Shown here one piece after another: positions 16,334 through 23,912 of a DNA stretch of 51,663 nucleotides. Numbering within the stretch: position 1 is the stretch's first letter; each line of letters begins with the position of its first letter. Origin of the DNA: Thermostichus sp047462415 (lineage in GTDB: Bacteria; Cyanobacteriota; Cyanobacteriia; Thermostichales; Thermostichaceae); the NCBI RefSeq assembly GCF_047462415.1, contig NZ_JANSJE010000021.1, positions 1 to 51,663 of the forward strand, in the 5' to 3' direction. The translations under genes were made by a program, and so were the position numbers. The notes beneath the pieces were generated by a model. The model did no database searches and had not been told where the DNA came from. It saw only the letters and a list, made by a program, of their open reading frames with translations.

Positions 16334-17605
16334 CTATGGATCCGGAATTGGCCACCCTCGCGGATAAATCAAATAGACAGTACCCCCGGAGTGTGCCAAC
16401 CACAAAGACTCTAGCTGGTCGCGGCGGTAGGTGCGGCGAACTTCTTCGTTGGTCTTGGCCGCCGGATCGTGGAGGATGGGATCCCCTTGGCTATCGAACC
16501 CCACCAGCACTGCCAGATGGCCGTTGCTGCGGGGGAGCGGCGCCCCCTCCAGCTCTCCCTCACCCCAGGCATAGCTGAGGATTACTGGCACCCCTGCTGC
16601 GATCCAGGCTTCTGCCTGGGCCAGGCTCTGCAGCCGTGCCACCAGGCCGGCCAAACCTCGCTCGGCGGCATGGGCCACATTGAAGGCCCAGTTGCCGTGG
16701 CCTCGGTAAACCCGGTCGTATACCCCAGCCACCGCGGCGCGCACCAACGGCTCACAGGGGCGGGGATCCCGCTGCCAGTAGGCCATCACCATGGCCAAAG
16801 CGGTGGGGCTGCACCAAGCTGCTCCCCCGTCGGGGTACACCATCTGGGAACACAAGGGCAGATCCAAGACCTGGCCCCAGCGGCTGGGATCCCCAGGGGA
16901 GAGGTGGCTGGGCTGGGCCGGCTGGTTGGAAAAGGCAACCGCCACCTGATCCACCAGGGGAGAGGGGCCCGCCTCTTGTGTGAATAGGCGCACCCTGACC
17001 TGAAAAGCCTCTGCCCCGTTGTGGGTATCCTTGAGCACCAACAAATCCGTGTTTAGGTTGCCGTCCTCATCTGCCTGCCCGCGCACGGAGTGGCTGGCCA
17101 GGGTGGCCGGATCGGCGGCCCACACGCCGGCGTGATACCACCGGCTCCAGCGGCTCTGCAGCTTGGCGCGGATCCCCACTTCCAACCAGGTGCCGGGGGG
17201 CGTGGTGGCATTCCAGGAGACGATCGCCTCCACCAGAGGAAAGCTGGCGGGAACTTCCGGGCTGACGGCTTCTCCCACCCAATAGCTGCCGGGGGGATAA
17301 AAAGGCCGGCCCTGAAACGCCGACTCAGGTGCTTCAGAGCTGACTGCTTGCCGCCAGCCCTCTGGATCCAAGAACAATTGCCCTTGGGGGTTCAGCCGGA
17401 TCCCGCGGGCTGACCAGTCCTGAAAACCTTGGGGGGCCTGCCAGCGCTGCAATCCGGTGCGATAGGTGGAGTGGGTCTGGGTTTGCATCAGCAAGAGTCC
17501 TGGAGAAATTGGAGCCGGCTGGGCCAACGCGGGCAGGAGCAGTACAGCCGCGCTGACCAGCCCAAACAGCCCTTGCCAACCGCTCTGGCCTTCTGCAACC
17601 CGCAT
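16334..17605 (-). CDS. Secreted C39-like cysteine peptidase
   Basis: 423 residues. The signal peptide runs from MRVAEG to a likely cleavage at ALA-QP (~28/29). Residues 40-235 look like a beta-rich domain of unknown role. The C-terminal part matches the peptidase C39-like fold: Cys265 in GGAAWCSPTALAMVM, His363 in NGHLAVLVGFD and Asp380 in LHDPAA form a plausible papain-like triad. The ATG at 17605 is chosen because it starts the signal peptide; a TTG at 17638 is less likely. Without an ABC transporter partner it is probably a free extracytoplasmic hydrolase, not a bacteriocin-processing enzyme. Substrate unknown. Confidence 0.82.
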   Translation of the reverse strand: MRVAEGQSGWQGLFGLVSAAVLLLPALAQPAPISPGLLLMQTQTHSTYRTGLQRWQAPQGFQDWSARGIRLNPQGQLFLDPEGWRQAVSSEAPESAFQGRPFYPPGSYWVGEAVSPEVPASFPLVEAIVSWNATTPPGTWLEVGIRAKLQSRWSRWYHAGVWAADPATLASHSVRGQADEDGNLNTDLLVLKDTHNGAEAFQVRVRLFTQEAGPSPLVDQVAVAFSNQPAQPSHLSPGDPSRWGQVLDLPLCSQMVYPDGGAAWCSPTALAMVMAYWQRDPRPCEPLVRAAVAGVYDRVYRGHGNWAFNVAHAAERGLAGLVARLQSLAQAEAWIAAGVPVILSYAWGEGELEGAPLPRSNGHLAVLVGFDSQGDPILHDPAAKTNEEVRRTYRRDQLESLWLAHSGGTVYLIYPRGWPIPDP

Positions 17606-17657
17606 GGTCGGCTTGCCCCCATTAAAAGCCGGACACAATGACTCTGCAAAAGGGCAT

Positions 17658-18215
17658 TTAGTAGCGGCGCTCTCTTACCCAGAGGCCAATCAACGCTGCC
17701 TTGCCCCAGGGATCCACTTTCACTTCTGCCCGCGTGGCTTCGGGATAACGCCGAATATCCTCTTCCAGGACATCTCCCACCGCTTCGGGAATAAAAAATT
17801 CTTCGATGCCAAACTTGAGCCGCCACCCGTCAAACCGGCCTCGCAGCACTTTCTCTTCAGGCTTCACGTCTTTGGGCATGTCCCGGCTGACACCGATGGC
17901 TTGCCAAGGTTGAGTTGGATCCCCGCCGGAGGGAGCTAAGCGCAGATACAGGATCCCTGGTCTGTCCAATTCAGATGACCAACCCGGCAGTTGTTCCAGG
18001 GTGGAGCGGCGATCGACGACGTAACCCAAGGTCACGTACCGGCCCCGCAAGAGGTCATAGGGATCCAGAGGGGCCGTTTGCAAGTAGATCGTAGTTCCGG
18101 TGGCGAGGGTCAGCGCCTGCCGAGCCGGTATCAGCAGAACAATGCCCAGTTGCAGCAGCAGGGCCAGCCAAAACCGCCATTGGGGCAGGGATCCCTTCTT
18201 AAAAAGATTCGACAT
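17658..18215 (-). CDS. GDYXXLXY-domain membrane-anchored protein
   Basis: 185 residues. One N-terminal hydrophobic segment (~14-34) is followed by a soluble domain beginning TTIYLQTAPLDPYDLLRGRYVTLGY. This is the DPYDLLRG-Y pattern of the GDYXXLXY family (often annotated as membrane-anchored or next to membrane permease-like proteins). Function of the family is not established to my knowledge. It starts 23 bases after the thiD stop, so co-transcription with thiD is likely; no strong ribosome site is visible before the ATG at 18215. Confidence 0.8.
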   Translation of the reverse strand: MSNLFKKGSLPQWRFWLALLLQLGIVLLIPARQALTLATGTTIYLQTAPLDPYDLLRGRYVTLGYVVDRRSTLEQLPGWSSELDRPGILYLRLAPSGGDPTQPWQAIGVSRDMPKDVKPEEKVLRGRFDGWRLKFGIEEFFIPEAVGDVLEEDIRRYPEATRAEVKVDPWGKAALIGLWVRERRY

Positions 18216-18238
18216 AGCCAGAGGGAGCGACTTCTCTC

Positions 18239-19105
18239 TTATGGCACAGGTTTGTCGACCTCGGACAAAAGCGGGTAGAAGTGTCCCACCGGCCCCTGCC
18301 CCGCGCCAATGGCCAAGGGATGCCGCAGCGCTTCTGTTACATAGGCTTTGGCCGCCAGCGTAGCCGCCAAGGGATCCTTGCCCCAGGCCAGTTGCGCCGC
18401 AATGGCCGCCGAGAGGGTACAACCGGTGCCGTGGGTATGGCGGGTGGGGATCCGCTCCGTTTTCAGCACTTCCAGCCGCTCGCCATCGAACCACACATCC
18501 ACCCCCTGCAACTCCCCCGGCATGCCCCCACCTTTGACCAGCACCGCCCCACAGCCCAAATTGCGGATCCGCCGGGCCGCCGCCTCCATATCTGCCAGCG
18601 ACTGCAGCTCCAGCCCTGCCAAAATCTGGGCCTCGTAGCGGTTGGGGGTCAGCACCTGAGCCAAGGGGATCAGCCGCTCGCAGATGGCCTGAATGGCCTC
18701 ATCGGCCAATAACTTAGCTCCCGTGCGAGACACCATCACCGGATCCACCACCAGCGGCCACAACGCCCAGCGCTCCACCTGCCGGGCCACCTCCCCCACG
18801 ATCTCGGCGTTGAGCAACATGCCGGTTTTGATCCCTTGCACCCCGATGTCCTGCACCACCGCCTCAATCTGGGCAGCCACTGCCTCCGGCGGCAGGGGAT
18901 CCACCCGGGTAACCCCCAGGGTATTCTGGGCGGTCACGCAGGTCAGAGCGGAAGTGCCGTGTACGCGCTGGAAGGCAAAGGTACGCAGATCTGCTTGAAT
19001 GCCCGCTCCGCCACCGCTGTCGGATCCAGCGATGGTGAGGGCGACAGGGGGATGCTGCTCGGCCAACATTGGAGCCGGAGTTGGTTCAGATGTGGGGACA
19101 GACAT
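18239..19105 (-). CDS. thiD: Hydroxymethylpyrimidine/phosphomethylpyrimidine kinase
   Basis: 288 residues. Phosphorylates HMP and HMP-P to the pyrophosphate used in thiamine synthesis. Ribokinase-fold signatures: AGSDSGGGAGIQADLRTF near residue 27, GIKTGML, VDPVMVS, LTPNRYEA, and the anion hole and base in HTHGTGCTLSAAIA near 230. The first ~20 residues are a Pro-rich leader before the conserved start, so a shorter start cannot be excluded. No thiamine riboswitch could be found upstream; instead a 12-bp palindrome lies 49 bases before the ATG. Confidence 0.93.
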   Translation of the reverse strand: MSVPTSEPTPAPMLAEQHPPVALTIAGSDSGGGAGIQADLRTFAFQRVHGTSALTCVTAQNTLGVTRVDPLPPEAVAAQIEAVVQDIGVQGIKTGMLLNAEIVGEVARQVERWALWPLVVDPVMVSRTGAKLLADEAIQAICERLIPLAQVLTPNRYEAQILAGLELQSLADMEAAARRIRNLGCGAVLVKGGGMPGELQGVDVWFDGERLEVLKTERIPTRHTHGTGCTLSAAIAAQLAWGKDPLAATLAAKAYVTEALRHPLAIGAGQGPVGHFYPLLSEVDKPVP

Positions 19106-19153
19106 TGGCCAAACGACAAAAACTGCCGAGGGTACCGATAGTCATTTCCATCA

Positions 19154-19165
19154 ATCGATATCGAT
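19154..19165. promoter_or_regulatory. 12-bp palindrome upstream of thiD
   Basis: ATCGATATCGAT is perfectly self-complementary and lies 48-60 bases upstream of the thiD start codon, a location suited to an operator. No regulator is suggested by the neighbourhood, and a palindrome of this length could be chance. Confidence 0.3.
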
Positions 19166-19340
19166 CATCTTTTCAACGTAGCAGTGAAACTGTTGGTTCC
19201 CGGTAGTCTGAGACCGCTGAGGTATTGGGAAAACGCTTCCAGACGCCCGTCAAGAAGCCAACCATAGTCATTTCAAATATCAAATGGGTTCGTCACGTCG
19301 TTATTGCTACGCAACGCTGTCACGAACCCGCCGCTCTAAC

Positions 19341-19437
19341 TCCCCTCTCCCTCTGGGAGAGGGGTTGGGGGTGAGGGCCTCTGGAAGAGGGGTTGGGGGT
19401 GAGGGAGTGTCTGAATCGGGTTTGAAATAGCCATAGG
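19341..19437 (-). repeat. C-rich hairpin repeat, two units, with a shared 3' tail
   Basis: This copy lies in the opposite orientation to those at 4.3 and 12.7 kb: CCCCTCTCCCTCTGGGAGAG then GGGTTGGGGGTGAGGG, with a second half unit directly after. It is followed by AGTGTCTGAATCGGGTTTGA and a further dozen bases. A closely similar tail (AGTGTCTTAATCGTGCTTAG) follows the repeat at 22130, which suggests a longer dispersed element. Confidence 0.65.
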
Positions 19438-19448
19438 AGTGGGCTGTT

Positions 19449-19727
19449 CTAGCCTAGATCTGGAGAGCCATCCGCGGTGGTAGCCACCACCTCCACCCAA
19501 GCCCTCTCCCCCTCCACCGCCGTCAGGCTCCAGCGCAATAGGGAGGCTGGCTGCCCCAACTCCTCGGCCACTTGCTGGAGAAGGGATCCCTCCAGTTGAG
19601 AAGCAGAAACCGGCCAACTCAGGGGCAAAGACATGTGGAGAAAATGCAGCTTCACAGGCTGTCGAAAACCATCCCACAATAAACTGGCGTAGAAGCAGGC
19701 GTGGGATCCGGCACGGCTAGGAGCCAA
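19449..19727 (-). CDS. Small conserved hypothetical protein coupled to a ferredoxin
   Basis: 92 residues if read from the TTG at 19727, which overlaps the last codons of the upstream ferredoxin gene. An internal ATG (MSLPLSW, residue 32) is the only ATG start and would leave 61 residues. The protein has an acidic, helical C-terminal half and no motif that I know. Tight overlap in the order DUF1816 protein, ferredoxin, this protein argues for translational coupling and a shared task. Confidence 0.6.
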   Translation of the reverse strand: MAPSRAGSHACFYASLLWDGFRQPVKLHFLHMSLPLSWPVSASQLEGSLLQQVAEELGQPASLLRWSLTAVEGERAWVEVVATTADGSPDLG

Positions 19728-20034
19728 ATTGTAAACGGTAAACCTCTTCCTCTTGATCGGTCTCCACCTCCAGATCAGAGGTAGGGTAAGCTACGCACAG
19801 CAGGACAAAGCCCTGAGCCCTGAGTTCCGGCCCGATCCCCATTGCATCCACCTGCGTCACGGATCCCGACTTCAGCCGCCCTGCACAGGTGGTGCAAACT
19901 CCCGCCTGACAAGAGGAAGGTAGCTCCAGGCCGTGCTCCAGAGCCGCCTGTAAAACCGTCTGATCCGCCGCGGCGGGGAAGCGGTAGGTCTGGCCCCGGT
20001 GATGGACAGTTACTTGATAAACCATAGCCGCCAT
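19717..20034 (-). CDS. Plant-type [2Fe-2S] ferredoxin
   Basis: 105 residues. Cluster ligands Cys42, Cys47 and Cys50 (SCQAGVCTTCAG) and Cys80 (VLLCVAYP) give the CX4CX2C...C pattern of photosynthetic-type ferredoxins. It is a soluble one-electron carrier. The sequence is more divergent than the main PetF (basic KSGSVTQVD, alternative C-terminus EEEVYRLQFGS), so it is likely an accessory ferredoxin with special partners. The start ATG overlaps the stop of the DUF1816 gene as TAATG; a second ATG three codons in is possible. Confidence 0.93.
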   Translation of the reverse strand: MAAMVYQVTVHHRGQTYRFPAAADQTVLQAALEHGLELPSSCQAGVCTTCAGRLKSGSVTQVDAMGIGPELRAQGFVLLCVAYPTSDLEVETDQEEEVYRLQFGS

Positions 20035-20291
20035 TAGGAACCCACCCGCGAAGGAGTGCGGGCCACCGTCAGCGACTGCGGCTGGCGCATTTTCTTCACC
20101 TGAGCCTCGATCCTTTTGACCCCCTCCGCCTCCAGGTCGGCGATGTAGTGACTCTTATGCGCCTCTGCCTCTCTCTCGCTGGCAAAGGGGCCGTAGTAGT
20201 AGGTGCAGTCGTCGGTGGTGATCTCGATCCAAACCGATAAGCCAAGCAGCCTATCCAACAGACTGGTTAAAGAGTTGCTCACGGGATCCAT
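20034..20291 (-). CDS. DUF1816-domain protein
   Basis: 85 residues. The core WIEITTDDCTYYYGPFASEREA matches the cyanobacterial DUF1816 family, short proteins of unknown function sometimes found fused to or near phycobilisome and electron-transfer genes. No signal or membrane segment. The ATG follows AGGGGGGG. The stop overlaps the ferredoxin start (TAATG), so both products are made from one mRNA in coupled fashion. Confidence 0.8.
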   Translation of the reverse strand: MDPVSNSLTSLLDRLLGLSVWIEITTDDCTYYYGPFASEREAEAHKSHYIADLEAEGVKRIEAQVKKMRQPQSLTVARTPSRVGS

Positions 20292-20308
20292 CCCCCCCTA
20301 TTCACAAG

Positions 20309-20336
20309 TGCCAAAGATCGTTCGGGATCTTTGGCA
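20309..20336 (-). other. Perfect 11-bp hairpin between rlmB-like gene and DUF1816 gene
   Basis: TGCCAAAGATC (20309-20319) pairs perfectly with GATCTTTGGCA (20326-20336) around a six-base loop. No T run follows on either strand, so it is not a standard intrinsic terminator. It may be an mRNA processing or stability element ending the methyltransferase message, or an operator for the ferredoxin operon. Confidence 0.6.
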
Positions 20337-20340
20337 ATCA

Positions 20341-21426
20341 TCAACTAGATTCTACTGCTTTTGTTGACGATTTGTTGAGAAATGTTTCGACCTCGGCGCG
20401 TTTGAGCTGGTGGGGGGAGCGCTGCCGGTGAATCTCATAGAGGGCGATGCCCGCTGCCACCGAAGCATTCAAACTTTCCGTGCGGCCCGCCAAGGGGATC
20501 GACAGCAGTTGATCGCAGTGGCGCTGGGTGAGCAGGCTGATCCCTTCCCCTTCCGATCCCACCACCAAGGCGATGGGACGGCGAAAATCGGCGCCGTAGA
20601 CGGGGGGAGCCCCTTGGCTGGTGGTGCCGTAGACCCAAAACCCCTGCTCTTTAAGATATTCTAGAGCGCGATTCAAGTTCACCACCCGCGCCACCGGCAA
20701 GGTGGAGAGGGCTCCTGCCGCCACCTTCATCACCGTCGCGGTTACCCCTGCCGCCCGCCGTTGGGGGATCACCATCCCCTGCATACCAAACGCTTCCACG
20801 CTGCGGGCGATAGCCCCCAGGTTGTGGGGATCTTGGATCCCGTCTAGCACCACCAGCACCGGATGGGGGCCGGCCTGACGGCTTTTTTCCACCAAATCCT
20901 CTAGATCCATGTACTGATAAGGCGTGGCCTGGGCGGCGATACCCTGGTGATTGGCACCAGCCGTGAGGGCGTTCAGCCGTTGTGGAGATACCTCATCGAT
21001 AACGGTGCCCCGCCCTTTGGCTGCTTCCAGCAGAGAGAAAAAGGGCGGGCTGTAGCGCAACTTTGGCAGGATCCAAACTCGGTTGAGGGTAGCTTGACTT
21101 CTCAGAGCAGCCAGTACCGTCTGGCGGCCGTAGATAATCTCTTGCTCCAACTCGGCCTGAGGCTGGGCTTCTTCCGGCAAGACCCCTGTCCCGTCAATGG
21201 GAAGGCCGGGATCCAGTTTGCCTGTCAATTGAGAATCCACCTGGCCTTGAGGCGACTGCCGTTGTGCGTTGCGGCGGGGAGCCTCTTGAGTGACAAGCTT
21301 GGGCCCCCCATCTCGGCGTTTGGGCCACTGTCCCCGCTTGCCGACGGATTGCCCTGCTCCTCGCCGTTGCAGTTTGCCCGAGCGAGATAGCCGTAGAGCA
21401 GGTTTGCGCTGAGAAGGCTTGGGCAT
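20341..21426 (-). CDS. rlmB: SpoU-family rRNA 2'-O-methyltransferase (RlmB-like)
   Basis: 361 residues. A basic, disordered N-terminal extension (~1-95) precedes the RNA-binding substrate domain (~95-170, YGRQTVLAAL) and a SPOUT catalytic domain with the knotted motifs: motif 1 VLDGIQDPHNLGAIARS, motif 2 VVGSEGEGIS and motif 3 SIPLAGRTESLNASVAAGIALYE. Uses S-adenosylmethionine; the likely target is a guanosine in 23S rRNA, although tRNA cannot be excluded from sequence. Mini-RNase III lies 32 bases upstream on the same strand, so two 23S rRNA maturation functions are probably co-expressed. Confidence 0.88.
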   Translation of the reverse strand: MPKPSQRKPALRLSRSGKLQRRGAGQSVGKRGQWPKRRDGGPKLVTQEAPRRNAQRQSPQGQVDSQLTGKLDPGLPIDGTGVLPEEAQPQAELEQEIIYGRQTVLAALRSQATLNRVWILPKLRYSPPFFSLLEAAKGRGTVIDEVSPQRLNALTAGANHQGIAAQATPYQYMDLEDLVEKSRQAGPHPVLVVLDGIQDPHNLGAIARSVEAFGMQGMVIPQRRAAGVTATVMKVAAGALSTLPVARVVNLNRALEYLKEQGFWVYGTTSQGAPPVYGADFRRPIALVVGSEGEGISLLTQRHCDQLLSIPLAGRTESLNASVAAGIALYEIHRQRSPHQLKRAEVETFLNKSSTKAVESS

Positions 21427-21458
21427 GGGCGTGGAAGAGGTAAAGACGAAAGACTATC

Positions 21459-21887
21459 CTAGCCTTCCTCCTCGCCCAGGGTCTCAGCCAAAACATCGGT
21501 GAGGGCGAGGACATGGCGAAGTCGTTCGGGATTGACCAGGTAGAGATAGCCCAGAACGGTTTCCAGGCCGCTGGCGTTTTGGTAATCGGCCAGAGGCAGA
21601 TGCCGGGGTGGGCGACCGCAGCCATTGCGACCCCAGCGGACGATCTCCTGCTCTTCGGGGTTGAGATGGGGCAACAGCGCCAACAACAACTTGGCCTGTG
21701 CCGAGCCGCGCACCCGCCTCACCACCTGCTGGTGATAGCGCTCCAGCCGATCCGGCGGAAACAACCGTTGCCGCCGCACATGCAGTTCATAAATGGCATC
21801 TCCCAAGTAGGCCAAGGCTGCGGGCGATAGGCGACGGATTTCGGCCAAAGATCTTTCAGCAGTGGGGTCGGACAGCAGATCGCTCAC
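21459..21887 (-). CDS. mrnC: Mini-ribonuclease III
   Basis: 142 residues, starting with GTG at 21887. A single RNase III catalytic domain without the double-stranded-RNA-binding domain: the signature YLGDAIYELHVR near residue 26 carries the acidic metal ligand, and a second acidic cluster lies near ASGLETVLGYLYL. In other bacteria Mini-III trims 23S rRNA precursors and intron RNAs. It is first in a likely operon with the SpoU methyltransferase gene. Confidence 0.9.
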   Translation of the reverse strand: MSDLLSDPTAERSLAEIRRLSPAALAYLGDAIYELHVRRQRLFPPDRLERYHQQVVRRVRGSAQAKLLLALLPHLNPEEQEIVRWGRNGCGRPPRHLPLADYQNASGLETVLGYLYLVNPERLRHVLALTDVLAETLGEEEG

Positions 21888-22224
21888 AACAGCTTACAAC
21901 AACTATTCGTTGAAAAAATATCCAGAACCGCTGCTGTCGGCTCATGACAAATTCAAGACTCAATCCGGGCCGATCCAGTCCATGCTAGGGCAAGTTTCCG
22001 CCATGCTGCCAGTCTCCCTGTCGCCCTGAACCCCCGCTTCTGTAAGTGATTTGGATCACGAAGCTGGGGAAGAAAAAGCGCTGGTTATGGTCATTGCAAA
22101 GGGTATGAAACAGCCTGTCCGTTGATCTCCAGCTCCCCTCTCCCCTTGTGAGAGAGGCAAAGTGTCTTAATCGTGCTTAGAACAACCATGACAAACCAAG
22201 CGGTACCGGCAAGGGTCTGACGCT
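21888..22224. other. Intergenic region upstream of mrnC
   Basis: Only very short frames occur. The region presumably carries the mrnC promoter and ends with the hairpin repeat at 22130. I see no RNA gene. Confidence 0.5.
22130..22191 (-). repeat. Degenerate copy of the C-rich hairpin repeat
   Basis: CTCCCCTCTCCCCTTGTGAG AGAGG is a half-size version of the repeat, followed by AGTGTCTTAATCGTGCTTAG AACAACCAT. That tail aligns with the tail at about 19407-19437 with few mismatches, so the two copies share more than the hairpin. Confidence 0.55.
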
Positions 22225-22404
22225 ATGAGCCTTGACAAGCAAGTGACTCCCTCCCTCAAGAAGAGCCAAATCCAGGAAGCAGTGGGCGAGCTGGCCGGCG
22301 ATCAACGCGAAAAGCTGGAAAGTAAAGCCGAACTGGCCGAAGCTGCTGCTCAACAGACGGCTGAAGAGTCCCTCAAAGACGTCGCAGATGAGGGGATGGA
22401 CTAG
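22225..22404 (+). CDS. Small hydrophilic protein of unknown function
   Basis: 59 residues, highly charged, alanine- and glutamate-rich and without aromatic residues; likely one or two amphipathic helices (AVGELAGDQREKLESKAELAEAA is typical). The pattern is vaguely like CsbD-type stress proteins but not enough to assign. ATG at 22225; no strong ribosome site. It converges with psaL, 12 bases apart. Codon use is like the neighbours, which supports a real gene. Confidence 0.55.
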   Translation: MSLDKQVTPSLKKSQIQEAVGELAGDQREKLESKAELAEAAAQQTAEESLKDVADEGMD

Positions 22405-22416
22405 AGAGGAAACCGC

Positions 22417-22887
22417 TTAGCCGAAATTGGGGAATAACAGATCTCCGTTGAGCAAAAGCAGATAGGCGACAATCGCCCCGCCCATCCCCCCTATCAAAAA
22501 GCCGGCCGCCAATTCGCTCCAAGACTGGGATCCCCCGTTGCGCTGCGAGGAGACAGTGCCGTAGAGAGAGAGGGCTGCCGTCAGGATTAAGATCAGGCCA
22601 CAGGCTCCCAGAAAGCCGCTCAGCAGACCGATGGACTCGTTGCGCAGCGGCCCCAGCTTGGTAAAGGGGCCGACCAGCCAATAGCCGTGGGCCATGCCGA
22701 TTTCCAAGCCCCGCCAAATGGAGCTCAATCCCGGTCGGTTGATGGGCAACCAGTCTATCAACAGACGGACAACAGACGCGTGGTTGATCGGCGTCCAGAG
22801 ATCGCCAATCTGCGGATCTCCTTCGGGGACGGTGACGTATCCCCTATTCATATTCAACGGAGCGGGATCGGCATTGGGTTCGACCAT
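22417..22887 (-). CDS. psaL: Photosystem I subunit XI (PsaL)
   Basis: 156 residues with the PsaL pattern: N-terminal GDPQIGDLWTPINHASVVR, RPGLSSIWRGLEIGMAHGYWLVGPFTKLGPLRN near the middle, and two to three membrane helices. PsaL forms the core of the photosystem I trimer interface and binds chlorophyll. The ATG at 22887 lies downstream of psaJ, but a strong terminator intervenes. No psaI was found beside it, although psaI usually neighbours psaL in cyanobacteria. Confidence 0.97.
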   Translation of the reverse strand: MVEPNADPAPLNMNRGYVTVPEGDPQIGDLWTPINHASVVRLLIDWLPINRPGLSSIWRGLEIGMAHGYWLVGPFTKLGPLRNESIGLLSGFLGACGLILILTAALSLYGTVSSQRNGGSQSWSELAAGFLIGGMGGAIVAYLLLLNGDLLFPNFG

Positions 22888-22931
22888 TTCAGCAACTCTG
22901 TGTCCGGTTCAAAAGAGATGGAAAAAAGCTC

Positions 22932-22979
22932 AAAAAAGCAGGGATCCCGCCGGGCACGGGTCGTGGCGGGGATCCCCTG
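22932..22979 (-). terminator. Terminator between psaJ and psaL
   Basis: On the minus strand CAGGGGATCCCCGCC pairs with GGCGGGATCCCTG around a loop of about 13 bases, followed by CTTTTTTGAGCTTTTTT. Two GGGATCCC copies make the stem. It lies 8 bases after the psaJ stop and 45 bases before the psaL start, so it should end or attenuate psaFJ transcription before psaL. Confidence 0.82.
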
Positions 22980-22986
22980 CTTCCAC

Positions 22987-23106
22987 TCAGAACGTCAAAA
23001 TGTCCGGGAAGAAGCGATTGATCTCGATAAACAGGGCAAAAACGAAGCTGGAAAACAGGATAAAGGCCACCGGAGCAGTGGTGAGAAACTTGGTGAAATC
23101 AGCCAT
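22987..23106 (-). CDS. psaJ: Photosystem I subunit IX (PsaJ)
   Basis: 39 residues starting MADFTKFLTTAPVAFILF and ending EINRFFPDILTF, which is a near-textbook PsaJ: one membrane helix at the photosystem I periphery next to PsaF. It was missed by length-limited gene finding but is unambiguous. It follows psaF by 69 bases, the usual psaF-psaJ order, and is followed by a terminator. Confidence 0.97.
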   Translation of the reverse strand: MADFTKFLTTAPVAFILFSSFVFALFIEINRFFPDILTF

Positions 23107-23175
23107 AGACGCCTCTCAAGAGTTGAACAGATAATGAACCGATAATCGAGTTAAGGAAGGCCGGGCTGAGGTTCC

Positions 23176-23721
23176 TCAGCGGGGCGAGATGGGCACGGCA
23201 GCTTCTGGCTCCTGAATTTCGCCGCTGGCAATTTCCTTCAAAGCAGCCGCGGGCCAAACCAGAGCCGTGAGGAAACAGCGCAGCGCCAGCGCTACATCGA
23301 TTAGGCTTTCTTTCATCTCCGGGCTCTCCTCATCTCGAACTGCAATCAGGTAGGAGCGTCCGGCCCAGCCCAACCAACCGGCAATGTAGAGGAAAAGCAG
23401 GCCGGGGATGAGAAACTCGCCCGCATGATTCAATCGACCATCTGTAACCAAGTGGGGCAGGCCCTCTTCGCCGCAGAGCAGCTTGCTGTAGCGTTCAAAG
23501 CGCTTCTCAGTTTGGGCCAGCTTTTGCTGGTAGAGAGGAGCCAGGTCAGGGCTGGCGTTGAGGATCTTCTCTTCGAGGCTGCTCAGGCGTTCGTTCATCA
23601 GGGCCTGAAAAGCGGGAACTTCGCTGCAAGGCTTCAGACCGATCAAGGGTTCTGCTTGCACAGATTGGGCAAGGCCAAGCGCGATGCAGAGGGCCAAAAG
23701 GAAACTCAAAAGGGTTCGCAT
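23176..23721 (-). CDS. psaF: Photosystem I subunit III (PsaF)
   Basis: 181 residues. A cleavable signal (1-23, ending SVQA) is followed by the lumenal domain LIGLKPCSEVPAFQALMNER with its conserved cysteine pair, then a membrane helix (GEFLIPGLLFLYIAGWLGW) and a C-terminal helix. PsaF is the plastocyanin/cytochrome c6-side subunit and contacts PsaJ. ATG at 23721. It leads the psaF-psaJ unit; the promoter should lie in the 190-base gap shared with divergent tsaD. Confidence 0.97.
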   Translation of the reverse strand: MRTLLSFLLALCIALGLAQSVQAEPLIGLKPCSEVPAFQALMNERLSSLEEKILNASPDLAPLYQQKLAQTEKRFERYSKLLCGEEGLPHLVTDGRLNHAGEFLIPGLLFLYIAGWLGWAGRSYLIAVRDEESPEMKESLIDVALALRCFLTALVWPAAALKEIASGEIQEPEAAVPISPR

Positions 23722-23912
23722 AGCAGGATGTGTCCTTGAGCTAGGGGTCTAGGATCTGTCTAAATGTGCAGGAATGCTAAGTGCAGAAACAGGCACTAAA
23801 CGGTTAGTATCATACTCCCGAGCGCCTCACCTCGACGGATCCCGAGTTTTAGCTCACACAATTCTTAAGGATCCTGAAGCGTTCCCACCCCTTTTCCCCC
23901 ACTTGCTCTCCC

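Larger units (their letters stand above)
19106..19448. other. Intergenic region upstream of thiD
   Basis: Besides the thiD promoter zone it holds an imperfect inverted repeat, GGGTTCGT (19284-19291 region) with ACGAACCC about 30 bases on, and at 19341-19437 a copy of the C-rich hairpin repeat. No coding frame with plausible composition was found. Confidence 0.5.

Noticed and set aside
19106..19250. TPP riboswitch for thiD (a CTGAGA-like string occurs)
   Set aside because: The string is on the opposite strand to thiD and no other thi-box element is present.
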